DNA of 64,000 nt from Actinostola sp. cb2023. Lineage: Eukaryota; Cnidaria; Anthozoa; Actiniaria; Actinostolidae. Within the stretch, counting starts at the first letter, position 1; each line of letters opens with the position of its first letter. The notes under the pieces were generated by a model. That model was not told the origin of the DNA and did no database searches. It saw only the letters and a list, made by a program, of their open reading frames with translations. Positions 1-26,700 of this stretch are shown one piece after another. Where the stretch lies: NCBI GenBank assembly GCA_033675265.1, contig JAUJYZ010001326.1:395501-459500 (forward strand), given 5' to 3'. The position numbers were made by a program, and so were the translations under genes.

Positions 1-1225
1 TGACAGACAAACAGCAGACCTACAGACTATTGACTGACTGACTGGTTGTTGAATTGACTGACTGACTGACTGACTGACAGACAAACAGCAGACCTACAGA
101 CTATTGACTGACTGACTGGTTGGTTGGTTGACTGACTGACTGACTGACTGACTGACTGACAAACTGACTGACTGACAGACAAACAGCAGACTACAGACTA
201 TTGACTGAATGACTGGTTGGTTGACTGACTGACTGACTAACTGACAGACAAACAGCAGACCTACAGACTATTGACTGACTGACTGACTGGTTGGTTGGTT
301 GACTGACTGACTGACTGACTGACTGACTGACTGAGACAAACAGCAGACTGACAGACTATTGACTGACTGACTGACTGATTGGTTGACTGACTGACTGACT
401 GACTGACTGACAGACAAACAGCAGACCTACAGACTATTGACTGACTGACTGGTTGGTGACTGACTGACTGACTGACTGACTGACTGACAGACAAACAGCA
501 GACCTACAGACTATTGACTGACTGACTGGTTGGTTGGTTGACTGACTGACTGACTGACAGACTGACTACAGACTATTGACTGACAGACTGACTGACAGAC
601 TATTGACTGATTGACTGACTGACTGGTTGACTGACTGACTGATTGACTGACTGATTGGTTGACTGACAGACTGACAGACAAACAGCAGACCTACAGACTA
701 TGACTGACTGACTGACTGTTGGTTGGTTGACTGACTGACTGACTGACTGACTGACTGACTGACTGACTGACTTGACAGACAACACAGACTACAGACATTG
801 ACTGAATGACACTGACTGACTGACACTGACAGACAAACAGCAGACCTACAGACTACTGACTGACTGACTGGTTGGTTGGTTGACTGACTGACTGACTGAC
901 TGACTGACAGACAAACAGCAGACCTACAGACTATTGACTGAATGACTGGTTGGTTGACTGACTGACTGACTGACTGACAGACAAACAGCAGACCTACAGA
1001 CTATTGACTGACTGACTGGTTGGTTGACTGACTGACTGACTGACTGACAGACAGACCTACAGACAGACTGACTGACTGACTGATTGACTACTGACTGACT
1101 ACTGACTGACTGACTGACTGGTTGGTTGACTGACTGACTGACTGACTGACAGACAAACAGGCAGACCTACAGACTATTGACTGACTGACTGACTGATTGG
1201 TTGACTGACTGACTGATTGGTTGAA
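1..1225. repeat. TGAC-rich minisatellite in the last visible ATAD1 intron
   Basis: Runs of (TGAC)n and GGTTGGTT alternate with ACAGACAAACAGCAGACC and TACAGACTATTGAC in a loose, compound unit of about 70-100 bases. It ends directly before the exon at 1231-1312. Long open frames on the minus strand are a by-product of the repeat. Confidence 0.9.
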
Positions 1226-1230
1226 CTTAC

Positions 1231-2090
1231 AAACTTCCCGTAGATCACTCCCTGAGAAGCCATTCGTAATGGAAGCCAGCTCATATAAGTTTAGAAATAC
1301 TTCAGTATCAACCTAATATCAATAACAACATGAATTGAAGTGAAACTAGAAAGACATATTTCAAACATCAACAAAAATAAATGTAGAAAAATCATTTTTT
1401 GTGAATTACATTTTCTTCACCAAGAATTATCCGTAGAATTTCCTCTCTTTGTTTAGCATCCTGAAAACAGAAAACAAATGAAGTTTGAGAATCATAGAGA
1501 ACCAGGCAAATGGAGAACTCTGATGGCTGTACTATAGTTTCTAAATACATGTAATACGTAATTATTGTTGGAAGTTTAATAAAGAAATAAAAATAAAGAA
1601 ATAAAATCAGTGTTGCCTACTTTTGAGAGTTCAATCTTGATAATATTTATTGTTTATTTTAAGCCCTAAAATTGTCGCTGCACCTTAGTACTCCTGACCA
1701 GTAGGGCCACGTGCCTGAATAAGTTTTATTGAAACACTCTGAGCTCATAGAGGACACACCCTGTGACAGTAATGTGGATGACCTTGACCTCTCTATGATG
1801 ATGATGAATGTCACCTCTCTATGGTGATGACCTTGACCTCTCTATGATGATGATGACCTTGACCTCTCTATGATGATGACCTTGACCTCTCTATGATGAT
1901 GATGACCTTGACCTCTCTATGATGATGAATTTGACCTCTCTATGATGATGATGACCTTGACCTCTCTATGATGACCTTGACCTCTCTATGATGATGATGA
2001 CCTTGACCTCTCTATGATGACGATGATGATGATGATTATATCTTTATCTATATTTATTAAAGACCTTTATTTATTTATTTATTAATTTAT

Positions 2091-2121
<31 letters not shown>

Positions 2122-5100
2122 AATTAATATATTCTAATAACCTACTGGAAGGAAGCTGGCATTCTTCTTAATATTAATATAACCTACTGGAAGTCCCACA
2201 TGGAAGGAAGCTGGCATTCTTCTTAATATTAATATAACCTACTGGAAGTCCCACATGGAAGGAAGCTGGCATTCTTCTTAATATTAATATAACCTACTGG
2301 AAGTCCCACATGAAAGGAAGCTGGCATTCTTCTTAATATTGCTTTATCAACATCTTGCGGTCTGTTTGTAGCTCCCATAACAATCACCTGACAGCTGCGA
2401 TCTGTAAGAAGACCTGTCAGAAAATAGTTATTAATTAACACAGTATAATCCTGTCATTCTGACGTCGGTTATCTTATAATCCCGGCTACGATCTATCCCT
2501 TGGATTTAGAGAAGTTGGATTTGGACTTAACTACTTTGAATACCTACTTGTCCCTTGACTGTTTGAAATGAAGGAATGGTCAACGCTCAGCGTGCATCCA
2601 TCGAGTTATGGATGCACGCAGGAGGCTGCTAAGCACGAGAGAAGCGTAAGAGTCACATGAGGTGTAGCCGAGTGCGACTCTAGCTTCTTGAGTGCTTAGC
2701 AGCCAACCAAGTGCATCCATAACTCGATGGACACACAGCTGAAGCGTTGACCATTTCTTTTATAACATAGTTACTGCAAATTCAAATAAAACAATTTTAT
2801 TTTCCAATTGATTTCAGAGCGCGCGCTATGCCGATGACGTGACGCACGCGCACGCTAATTAGCCAATCAGAGCGCACGTTATATCAATGCTATGTTATAA
2901 GCTTGGTTCTACAAGATACAGTAAAATATGTCTTCTAGAACTTTAAAACTTACCGTCCCAAAGGCTCATGAACTGTGCTTTCATCATTGCAGTTGCTTCA
3001 TGGTCTGTTTTATCTCTTGCTCTTAGAAAGGAATCTAAACACAGAAAGAGTTGCAACTATTTGATACAGTGTGTTAATGATATATGAAATGTTATGCATT
3101 GACCAGTAATTAAATTGTGGCTAAATGCAATTTAGGCATAGTTAAACTCGAATCAATGCTGGCCAGCGGTTCAGTCTCACTGGAAGTGTAGGGTGGCCCA
3201 GGGGTTGTCACTGGGTTCACATGTGTTCATTAGTTGCGCATTGCATTCTTGCTGATCGTCGCGGATCATTGCCTTGCTTTATTGCTGTGTATTGTGCTGA
3301 TCGTCGCGGATCAGCTTGTCACTACTCATCGCTATTGTGGATTATTGCCCCATCCCTTCCTCCCTACTGGTAAATATAGGAGCAGGTAAGTACTCCACTG
3401 ATTCATCAGTGTGACAGGTGCCTTTAGTGGTGGGCTGTGACAGGGTTGCCATGGTAACCTTGCATCGCTAGCTTGTAGGTCAGGGGTTGCCATGGTAACT
3501 GAGTAGTCAGTTGTAGGTCTTGGCATCCCCACCCTATTGGCCCCTACCTCCAAGCTCATCTATTGGTGATGAGTTTAACCTATAGTAGGCTTTTATCAGC
3601 TCTGAATAGGCAAGTTCAATCAACTATCTATCTATCTAATTTTCATGATGACGTTATTTGACTACAACAACTACCAGAATTCTTTGGGAATTTTCTTTCT
3701 TGTCCAAATTTGTATTCCCTCATGAGAATAATAAGGCAATTGGTGCTAATTATCTAACAAAAGAAAATGGACAAAGCATTCTGGTAAAATTATATTGTAG
3801 TCAAGTGTTGTAGTCACATAACGTCATTATGAAAATCGCCTACTGTGGCAAACACTGAGCAAATGCGTCTTTTGTCAAGGAGTACAGTGGTGCCTATTAA
3901 ACAACTGTAGTAAATAGATTATTGATACACTGTCAAGGAGTACAGTGGTGCCTAAACAACTGTAGTAAATAGATTATTGATACACTGTCAAGGAGTACAG
4001 TGGTGCCTAAACAACTGTAGTAAATAGATTATTGATACACTGTCAAGGAGTACAGTGGTGCCTATTATTAAACAACTGTAGTAAATACATTATTGAATAC
4101 ACTGTCAAGGAGTACAGTGGTGCCTATTAAACAACTGTAGTAAATAGATTATTGATACACTGTCAAGGAGTACAGTGGTGCCTATGGAAGGAACTGTAGT
4201 AAATAGATTATTGATACACTGTCAAGGAGTACAGTGGTGCCTATTAAACAACTGTAGTAAATAGATTATTGATACACTGTCAAGGAGTACAGTGGTGCCT
4301 ATTAAACAACTGTAGTAAATAGATTATTGATACACTGTCAAGGAGTACAGTGGTGCCTAAACACAACTGTAGTAAATAGATTATTGATACACTGTCAAGG
4401 AGAAGTGGTGCCTAAACACTGTAGTAAATAGATTATTGGCACACTGTCAAGGAGTACAGTGGTGCCTATTATACAACTGTAGTAAATAGATTATTGATAC
4501 ACTGTCAAGGAGTAGCTGTGCCTAAACAACTGTAGTAAATAGATTATTGATACACTGTCAAGGAGTACAGTGGTGCCTATTAAACAACTGTAGTAAATAG
4601 ATTATTGATACACTGTCAAGGAGTACAGTGGTGCCTAAACAACTGTAGTAAATACATTATTGATACACTGTCAAGGAGTACAGTGGTCCCTAAACAACTG
4701 TAGTAAATAGATTATTGATACACTGTCAAGGAGTACAGTGGTGCCTAAACAACTGTAGTAAATAGATTATTGATACACTGTCAAGGAGTACAGTGGTGCA
4801 TATTAAACAACTGTAGTAAAATAGATTATTGATACACTGTCAAGGAGTACAGTGGTGCCTATTAAACAACTGTAGTAAATACATTATTGATACACTGTCA
4901 AGGAGTACAGTGGTGCCTAAACAACTGTAGTAAATAGATTATTGATACACTGTCAAGGAGTACAGTGGTGCCTAAACAACTGTAGTAAATAGATTATGAT
5001 ACACTGTCAAGGAGTACAGTGGTGCCTATTAAACAACTGTAGTAAATACATTATTGATACACTGTCAAGGAGTACAGTGGTGCCTAAACAACTGTAGTAA

Positions 5101-8100
5101 ATAGATTATTGATACACTGTCAAGGAGTACAGTGGTGCCTAAACAACTGTAGTAAATAGATTATTGATACACTGTCAAGGAGTACAGTGGTGCCTATTAA
5201 ACAACTGTAGTAAATAGATTATTGATACACTGTCAAGGAGTACAGTGGTGCCTAAACAACTGTAGTAAATAGATTATTGATACACTGTCAAGGAGTACAG
5301 TGGTGCCTAAACAACTGTAGTAAATAGATTATTGATACACTGTCAAGGAGTACAGTGGTGCCTATTAAACAACTGTAGTAAATAGATTATTGATACACTG
5401 TCAAGGAGTACAGTGGTGCCTATTAACAACTGTAGTAAATAGATTATTGATACACTGTCAAGGAGTACAGTGGTGCCTAAACAACTGTAGTAAATAGATT
5501 ATTGATACACTGTCAAGGAGTACAGTGGTGCCTAAACAACTGTAGTAAATAGATTATTGATACACTGTCAAGGAGTACAGTGGTGCCTAAACAACTGTAG
5601 TAAATAGATTATTGATACACTGTCAAGGAGTACAGTGGTGCCTAAACAACTGTAGTAAATAGATTATTGATACACTGTCAAGGAGTACAGTGGTGCCTAA
5701 ACAACTGTAGTAAATAGATTATTGATACACTGTCAAGGAGTACAGTGGTGCCTAAACAACTGTAGTAAATAGATTATTGATACACTGTCAAGGAGTACAG
5801 TGGTGCCTATTAAACAACTGTAGTAAATAGATTATTGATACACTGTCAAGGAGTACAGTGGTGCCTAAACAACTGTAGTAAATAGATTATTGATACACTG
5901 TCAAGGAGTACAGTGGTGCCTATTAAACAACTGTAGTAAATAGATTATTGATACACTGTCAAGGAGTACAGTGGTGCCTAAACAACTGTAGTAAATAGAT
6001 TATTGATACACTGTCAAGGAGTACAGTGGTGCCTAAACAACTGTAGTAAATAGATTATTGATACACTGTCAAGGAGTACAGTGGTGCCTAAACAACTGTA
6101 GTAAATAGATTATTGATACACTGTCAAGGAGTACAGTGGTGCCTATTAAACAATGTAGTAAATAGATTATTGATACACTGTCAAGGAGTACAGTGGTGCC
6201 TAAACAACTGTAGTAAATAGATTATTGATACACTGTCAAGGAGTACAGTGGTGCCTAAACAACTGTAGTAAATACATTATTGATACACTGTCAAGGAGTA
6301 CAGTGGTGCCTAAACAACTGTAGTAAATAGATTATTGATACACTGTCAAGGAGTACAGTGGTGCCTATTAAACAACTGTAGTAAATAGATTATTGATACA
6401 CAACTTTAGGCCAATTTTATAGCCGTGACAGGTGGCTACTTTCGTTTTGACTGATGATGGAATTCTACTCAGAACCCTGCAATGATATTTGGATGACTTA
6501 CCTATTTCATCAATGAAGACAATGCAAGGTTGCAATTTCATAGCCTGACGAACAAAATAGAGTATGATAAGCAGGTTTTGAAGTAGATAGAGTATATTTT
6601 TATGAGTGGGAAACCTACGGTATCACTCCCCGTATGGTCAGTTACGGTCAAGGTTGAAGACATTGTATTCAACTAATCACAGCATGCAAAATCATTGCTC
6701 AACCAATCAGAATGCTTGGTCAGGTCATGGTCACTGCACGGTCACTGCACGGTCACTACACAGTCACAGCATGATCAAGTCAGTCACAGCACGGTCACTG
6801 CACGATCACTATACAAGTCACAGCACGATCACTGCACGATCACTACACAAGTCACAGTACGGTCACTGAACGATCACTACACAAGTCACAGCACGGTCAC
6901 TGCACGATCACTACACAAGTCACAGCACAGGTCACTGCACGATCACTACACAAGTCACAGCACAGGTCACTGCACGATCACTACACAAGTCACAGCACGA
7001 TCACTGCACAATCACTACACAAGTCACAGCACGATCACTACACAAGTCACAGCACGATCACTACACAAGTCACAGCATGGTCACTGCACGATCACTACAC
7101 AAGTCACAGCACAGGTCACTGCATGATCACTACACAAGTCACAGCACGATCACTGCACAATCACTACACAAGTCACAGCACGATCACTACACAAGTCACA
7201 GCACGATCACTACACAAGTCACAGCACGATCACTACACAAGTCACAGCATGATCACTACACAAGTCACAGCACAGGTCACTGCATGGTCACTACACAAGT
7301 CACTGCACAGGTCACTGCATGGTCACTACACAAGTCACAGCACGGTCACTACACAAGTCAGTTACGGTCACGGCCACGGTCACGATCACTGCACAATCAC
7401 TACACAAGTCACAGCATGATCACTACACAAGTCACAGCACAGGTCACTGCATGATCACTACACAAGTCACAGCACGGTCACTGCACGATCACTACACAAG
7501 TCACAGCACAGGTCACTGCATGATCACTACACAAGTCACAGCACAGGTCACTGCATGATCACTACACAAGTCACAGCACAGGTCACTGCATGATCACTAC
7601 ACAAGTCACAGCACAGGTCACTGCATGATCACTACACAAGTCACAGCACAGGTCACTGCATGATCACTACACAAGTCACAGCACAGGTCACTGCATGGTC
7701 ACTACACAAGTCACAGCACGGTCACTACACAAGTCACAGCACGATCACTGCACAATCACTACACAAGTCACAGCACGGTCACTGCACGATCACTACACAA
7801 GTCACAGCACGGTCACTGCATGATCACTACACAAGTCACAGCACGGTCACTGCACGATCACTACACAAGTCACAGCACGGTCACTGCACGATCACTACAC
7901 AAGTCACAGCACGATCACTGCACAATCACTACACAAGTCACAGCACGATCACTACACAAGTCACAGCACGGTCACTGCACGATCACTACACAAGTCACTG
8001 CACAGGTCACTGCATGGTCACTACACAAGTCACAGCACGGTCACTACACAAGTCACTGCACAGGTCACTGCATGGTCACTACACAAGTCACAGCACGGTC

Positions 8101-10492
8101 ACTACACAAGTCACAGCACGGTCACTACACAAGTCACAGCACAGGTCACTGCATGGTCACCGCATGGACACCACATGGCACAATCAACCATACCATAACT
8201 AACTTCCCACTACACGAAAATAATTATAACACAACAATAATAATGATGGTCATGATACAAAAAACTGATGATGGTGATGATGATGAATTATTTCTCTGTA
8301 GACATATTTTCACATTCTTACCAATGAGAAAACAGCGGCCGCTAACTTCTGAGACTCGCCATACCACTTGTCAGTCAGAGATGACACTTGTAAATTTAAA
8401 AATCTGCATCCTAGAAATAGACAAGATTGCTGATTGAAACCTATCCTCCACACTCTTTGAATTCCAAAGGAGAATTTGGGTTTTGATCACAAGTCATCCC
8501 TGGAATTTATAATACTCATGTTACTGACCTGCTTCCTTTGCCGTAGCTTTGGCAATCATAGTTTTACCGCATCCTGGTGGTCCATATAACAATACACCTA
8601 TGTTGAAGAAGTAATGACTGTAAGCAACCTTTGTTCCTGTTATACTATGTACTATGTACTTATTGACTGAGTGGATGGGCCGGACGGGAGAATATTTGGC
8701 TCGAGGTCATGGCAGTACGGACCGAGCACAGTGAGGTCCATGCTGAATGACCAAGAGCCAAATATTTTCCCATCCGGGCCAGACCTAACTCAGCATATGT
8801 GTTGTGTTTTAGAATTGCAGTTTGCATGTAGCATTCTTAGTATCGCAATACAGGAGATACAGTGTTATCCTGTCTCAGTACTTTTACTTTCATCTATTAT
8901 AACTCAGTGAATAAGCATTTTATCATATGTCTGGATAAATAAGCTGTCATCAGTGTCAACAGTGCCTTAATTTCTTCACCAATGTCCCCCTCCCCTACCA
9001 CCAAGAAATAACAATCACCTTTTGGTGGAGAGAGCAAGGCTGATCCTTCAAATATATCTCTTTGCTTGAATGGTAATATTACTGTTTCCTATTGGGAAGA
9101 GAATGCATCATTATATCGTGTCCTGTACATGTATATAAACTATCTCTGAACAGAAAACCATCAAGAGTGAGTTCTGACTAAAGGTGCAGACACACATTGC
9201 TGTCAATCACACGATTTTAGTGGGTGTCCATCTACATGTAACAATGTTGCAGAAATAGATCTTCAATAAGTTCACTCACAACAATATTGCATTGTCAGCA
9301 ATAGTGTGTGCAATGTTGCACCGTGTGCTGGTGGTACCTTTAGTATGGCATCTGCCCTCACATGTCTAGACTAGAGAGCATTTTAATTTGGGTCTTTGTT
9401 AAACTTTCTTACTTGAAACAGAGTATCTTAAGGTCCATGTTATTACATTATTTTATTACCTTTACTTCCTCGATAGTTTCCCTAAGTCCACCAATGTGCA
9501 TCCAATCTATGGGCATCGTCAGGGGGTCCACTAGGTCTGCCGCTATGGTTAATTCATATTCACTCAACTGTGTAGAAAAGGTTTGATTAATGACAATGTA
9601 ACACAGACAACACTGCCGCCATGATCTCAAAAACCTTACCCTATCCCAGACCTAAAAACGGAAATTTTATGTACCCTATCCCAGACTTAAGCTTCAAAAT
9701 CTATACCCTATCCCAGACCTAAGCTTGAAAATCAATACCCTATCATAGACTAAAATTGAAAGTTTGTGACCAATTTGAAGCTGAGAATTTTTATTTTTTG
9801 CCACTACGATAATTTATAAACATTAGAGATATTCAAATGTTCGTAAAAATGCAAAAAGAATGATAAATACTTGTTTCGCTGTAAAAACATACCCTATCCC
9901 AGACCTGAGAAGCTCGAAAACCATTCCCTATCGGGCGGTACATACCCGTATAGCTTATATAGGGGAGTATGCCCCCCCCCCCCCCCCCCCCCCCCGGGAC
10001 CTAATACACCTACTACAGACCCCTTGCAAGTTATATATATGCAGGGGGACAAAAAAAATATTACATGTAATTATGTTAGTTCTCATGGGGGAGAATTTGA
10101 ATGTTTTGTTACAGATGTTAGGATCAGCATAATGGATCTTTGGAATTCAAAGAAAGAACATTATAAGAGTTACACTTTAGACTTTAGACTGTGACGTACT
10201 TGTACTCCCTCCACTCCAATTTTCTTTAGTAACTGTTCGGCCTAAAAAAAGCAGTAATAATGCGTGATTCATAGCATCTAAAGAGTAAACGTTCTAATAA
10301 CTTCTAATGATAAAAACAATATCAAAAGTGCACGAAAACTGACAAGAATCTGACCTGTTTTTGAGCAGCCATGCGACTTTTTTTAGTCGGGTCAAGCGCA
10401 TCCATAAGCCATTTTACGCCGTAATACGTAAACGTCCCAAGTAATAGTATCTGTAGGGCAGTACCTAGGTATCTAACTCGTTGGTCGGGCAT
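1231..10492 (-). CDS. ATAD1: ATAD1/Msp1-like outer-membrane AAA ATPase (3' end beyond left edge)
   Basis: Membrane-anchored AAA+ ATPase that, in the family, extracts mislocalised tail-anchored proteins from mitochondrial outer and peroxisomal membranes. Minus-strand exons with GT-AG borders and consistent phase: 10492-10355, 10241-10200, 9567-9460, 9088-9019, 8597-8529, 8410-8322, 6544-6502, 3034-2954, 2413-2298, 1460-1410, 1312-1231 (889 nt, 296 codons). The start ATG precedes an N-terminal membrane segment ([20 protein letters not shown]). Visible motifs: linker [15 protein letters not shown], Walker A GPPGCGKT (about 125-132), [18 protein letters not shown], Walker [10 protein letters not shown] (about 179-187), sensor 1 MGATNRPQD (Asn about 230), arginine fingers in RRMP (241-242), and [12 protein letters not shown]. 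Known ATAD1 proteins are about 360 residues, so roughly 65 are missing at the left. Introns are filled by satellites (see repeats). Divergently paired with RPS14. Confidence 0.93.
1790..2120. repeat. CCTTGACCTCTCTATGATGATGA minisatellite plus (GAT)n
   Basis: About ten imperfect units of CCTTGACCTCTCTATGATGA with variable numbers of GAT, followed after a short AT-rich spacer by a pure (GAT)n run near 2088-2121. Lies in the ATAD1 intron between exons 2413-2298 and 1460-1410. Confidence 0.85.
2142..2336. repeat. 55-bp tandem repeat copying an ATAD1 exon end and its splice donor
   Basis: Copies of a 55-base unit; the block GGAAGGAAGCTGGC (one variant) starts at 2147, 2202, 2257 and 2312. The rightmost copy is the genuine end of the ATAD1 exon 2413-2298. 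The others reproduce its last bases and the donor (CCA/GTAGGT on the minus strand), giving several tandem donor sites. Confidence 0.85.
2571..2757. mobile_element. Foldback MITE (TGGTCAACGCT termini)
   Basis: Inverted termini GAATGGTCAACGCT... and ...AGCGTTGACCATTTC, with a second inverted pair around CTGCTAAGCAC and GTGCTTAGCAG. There is no coding capacity. About 185 bp, in an ATAD1 intron. Confidence 0.7.
3638..3840. mobile_element. MITE family D, copy 1
   Basis: Inverted termini ATTTTCATGATGACGT and ACGTCATTATGAAAAT. The interior is shared with the copy at 30.2 kb (CCCTCATGAGAATA, CAATTGGTGCTAATTATCTA, GCATTCTGGTA). Confidence 0.75.
3873..6402. repeat. 2.5-kb satellite, unit about 55-58 bp, in an ATAD1 intron
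   Basis: About 45 near-identical units TGTCAAGGAGTACAGTGGTG/CCTAAACAACTGTAGTAAAT/AGATTATTGATACAC. Units differ mainly by presence or absence of a short TTA insertion (CCTATTAAACAAC against CCTAAACAAC). High identity implies recent homogenisation. It lies between exons 6544-6502 and 3034-2954. Confidence 0.95.
6598..8222. mobile_element. MITE family C expanded by an internal GTCAC satellite
   Basis: The left end (TATGAGTGGGAAACCTACGG) and following block (CAACCAATCAGAATGCTTGG) match MITEs at 14.0 and 37.5 kb. The right end (CTAACTTCCCACTACACGAA, about 8200-8219) is the inverted terminus. Between them, about 6720-8165 is a 1.4-kb satellite of GATCACTACACAAGTCACAG and CACGGTCACTGCAC units, which resemble the CAGTCACAGTACGG interior of the other copies. 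Confidence 0.7.
9178..9350. mobile_element. Short MITE with AAAGGTGCAGACACAC-type termini
   Basis: Left AAGGTGCAGACACACATTGC; right end, read on the opposite strand, AAAGGTACCACCAGCACACG. Related fragments lie at 17.75 and 18.3-18.6 kb. Confidence 0.5.
9636..9995. mobile_element. Decayed MITE family K with repeated TACCCTATCCCAGACCT and terminal poly-C
   Basis: Four or more copies of TACCCTATCCCAGACCT spaced by about 45 bases, ending at GGGGAGTATG followed by 24 consecutive C (9972-9995). The same words occur near 47.4 kb. Lies in the ATAD1 intron between exons 10241-10200 and 9567-9460. Confidence 0.55.
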
Positions 10493-10799
10493 CAGAAAGC
10501 CAATTTTTTTGTGTATAAATATTGAAGTATTTTAGGTGCGTTTAAAAATTTTTTTGCGTTCTTTGAGCAGTGGTTGTTGTGAAGCGCATGCGCAATAGAA
10601 GCACAACAATCGCAAGGCAGCATGGGAACTTCCTCTTCGATCTCTTGAAATCTGCCATCAGTCTGATAACAGAGTTAGTATTGAATCTCGTGATATTCTG
10701 CATTAAAATGAATCATCCTTACCAATTAACCCGCTCAAAATAAAGTAGAATGATTGTGTTACTTAGTTCCATTGTTATTTTTTCTGATTATGTTTTAGT
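10493..10799. promoter_or_regulatory. Shared divergent promoter region of ATAD1 and RPS14
   Basis: Only about 300 bases separate the ATAD1 start codon (minus) from the RPS14 start codon (plus), so both promoters must lie here or overlap. A splice acceptor sits one base before the RPS14 ATG (AG at 10797-10798), so RPS14 has a non-coding first exon inside this interval. A pyrimidine-rich stretch at 10629-10645 (CTTCCTCTTC...) is a candidate 5'-TOP transcription start, as usual for ribosomal protein genes. No TATA box was recognised. The promoter role is inferred from position. Confidence 0.6.
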
Positions 10800-13301
<2,502 letters not shown>

Positions 13302-13318
13302 ACACTGTAAAATCCACA

Positions 13319-13324
13319 AATAAA
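13319..13324 (+). promoter_or_regulatory. Poly(A) signal of RPS14
   Basis: AATAAA 18 bases after the RPS14 stop codon, the spacing expected for a short ribosomal-protein 3' UTR. Confidence 0.85.
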
Positions 13325-13456
13325 GCATAATTTACACTTGAGATTGTTGTTGTGTATTGATTAACTTCATGCCGTGACATGGTGAATTAACGGCTGTGAT
13401 GCCATTGAAATAGCACCGCTACTTAGGCTACCATTGAATCACCACTGACATGGTAC

Positions 13457-13780
13457 AATTGCCCTATACCATTATGACGTAACGGCTTATTTATGAGGGG
13501 GACAGAATCGTGAAGAACAATAGAAATTTGAACTAAATCTGCTCTGCTGAGGTTCGCTAGATTTCAAATTGGCTAGTTTCCAGATATTATGTTCGTCGAT
13601 GCTTTTCCCACAATATTTACTGTGTTTGGTGACTTTTATCGCTTTCAGACCGTCTGTAAAATACATTTATTTGGGTAATCCTTTGTGTTGTTGCTGTTTT
13701 GTCCCCCTCTAGCGACCATGATCCTTAGCGTTTAAACAATAGATTGTTTTAATGTGACGTCATAGTGGTATAGGGCAATT
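13457..13780. mobile_element. MITE family E between RPS14 and ZSWIM8
   Basis: Termini AATTGCCCTATACCATTATG and, inverted, ATAGTGGTATAGGGCAATT flank about 320 bp without coding potential. It makes up most of the spacer between the RPS14 poly(A) signal and the ZSWIM8 5' region. Confidence 0.75.
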
Positions 13781-14010
13781 ACACCTATGTAACTAGCCTG
13801 AGTATTCTCTCTTCACGGCCCCTGAGCCTGATACTAGGGCTAATGTGTTGTGAAAATGGGATTAAATGCATTGGTTGAAACCATCACTGAATTGCAGTCA
13901 AACCCCTATAAGTGGAAATGTCACCCTCTTGAAATGAAGACATCGCAACTCTTGAAAAGGGCAGTTCATTACTGACAGATTTTATCAGATGTATGAATAT
14001 TGAATAGTTA

Positions 14011-14165
14011 TTTTTGTATGAGTGGAAAGCCTATGCATGGTAAGTCAGTTACAGTCACAGTACGGAATCGAAGACATCTATTCAACCAATCACAGCGTTC
14101 AAAATGGTTGCTCAACCAATCAGAATGCTTGGACACTGTTGCACGCGTACCATAACCACTCGTAC
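14011..14165. mobile_element. MITE family C upstream of ZSWIM8
   Basis: GTATGAGTGGAAAGCCTATG at the left, CCACTCGTAC at the right, with the family interior CAACCAATCACAGCG and CAACCAATCAGAATGCTTGG. It ends about 150 bp before the ZSWIM8 ATG, so it may border or form part of the promoter. Confidence 0.75.
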
Positions 14166-14312
14166 AAATGTTTCTTCTAGTGTCATTGTTTTGATATTTT
14201 TGTGGGTTACCTGTGGTTAGTCCGATAACGAGGCTTTCGTTAGGAACCTTCACTCTTCACTGACTTCAGTGAGAGACGTAGGCACGAAGAGGGTACATGT
14301 AGTAACGTAGTC

Positions 14313-26481
<12,169 letters not shown>

Positions 26482-26700
26482 CGTGCTCCACAGCCCTCCC
26501 CTCCCTAATAGTTCTATTTAGGGGTTCATACCTACTCTCTTCACTAAAGGTTTTGGTCTGTGTATCCCAAGAAGAAGGATTTATGGCAGAAGATTATGAC
26601 AGGACTGGCTAAAGCTTAACGTGCTCCACAGCCCTCCCCTCCCTAAGAATTCTATTTAGGGGTTCATAACTACTCCCTCCCCTAAAGGTTTTGGTCTGTG

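Noticed and set aside
6606..8437. Plus-strand frames of [22 protein letters not shown] repeats
   Set aside because: Artefact of the GTCAC satellite within an ATAD1 intron; ATAD1 itself is on the other strand.
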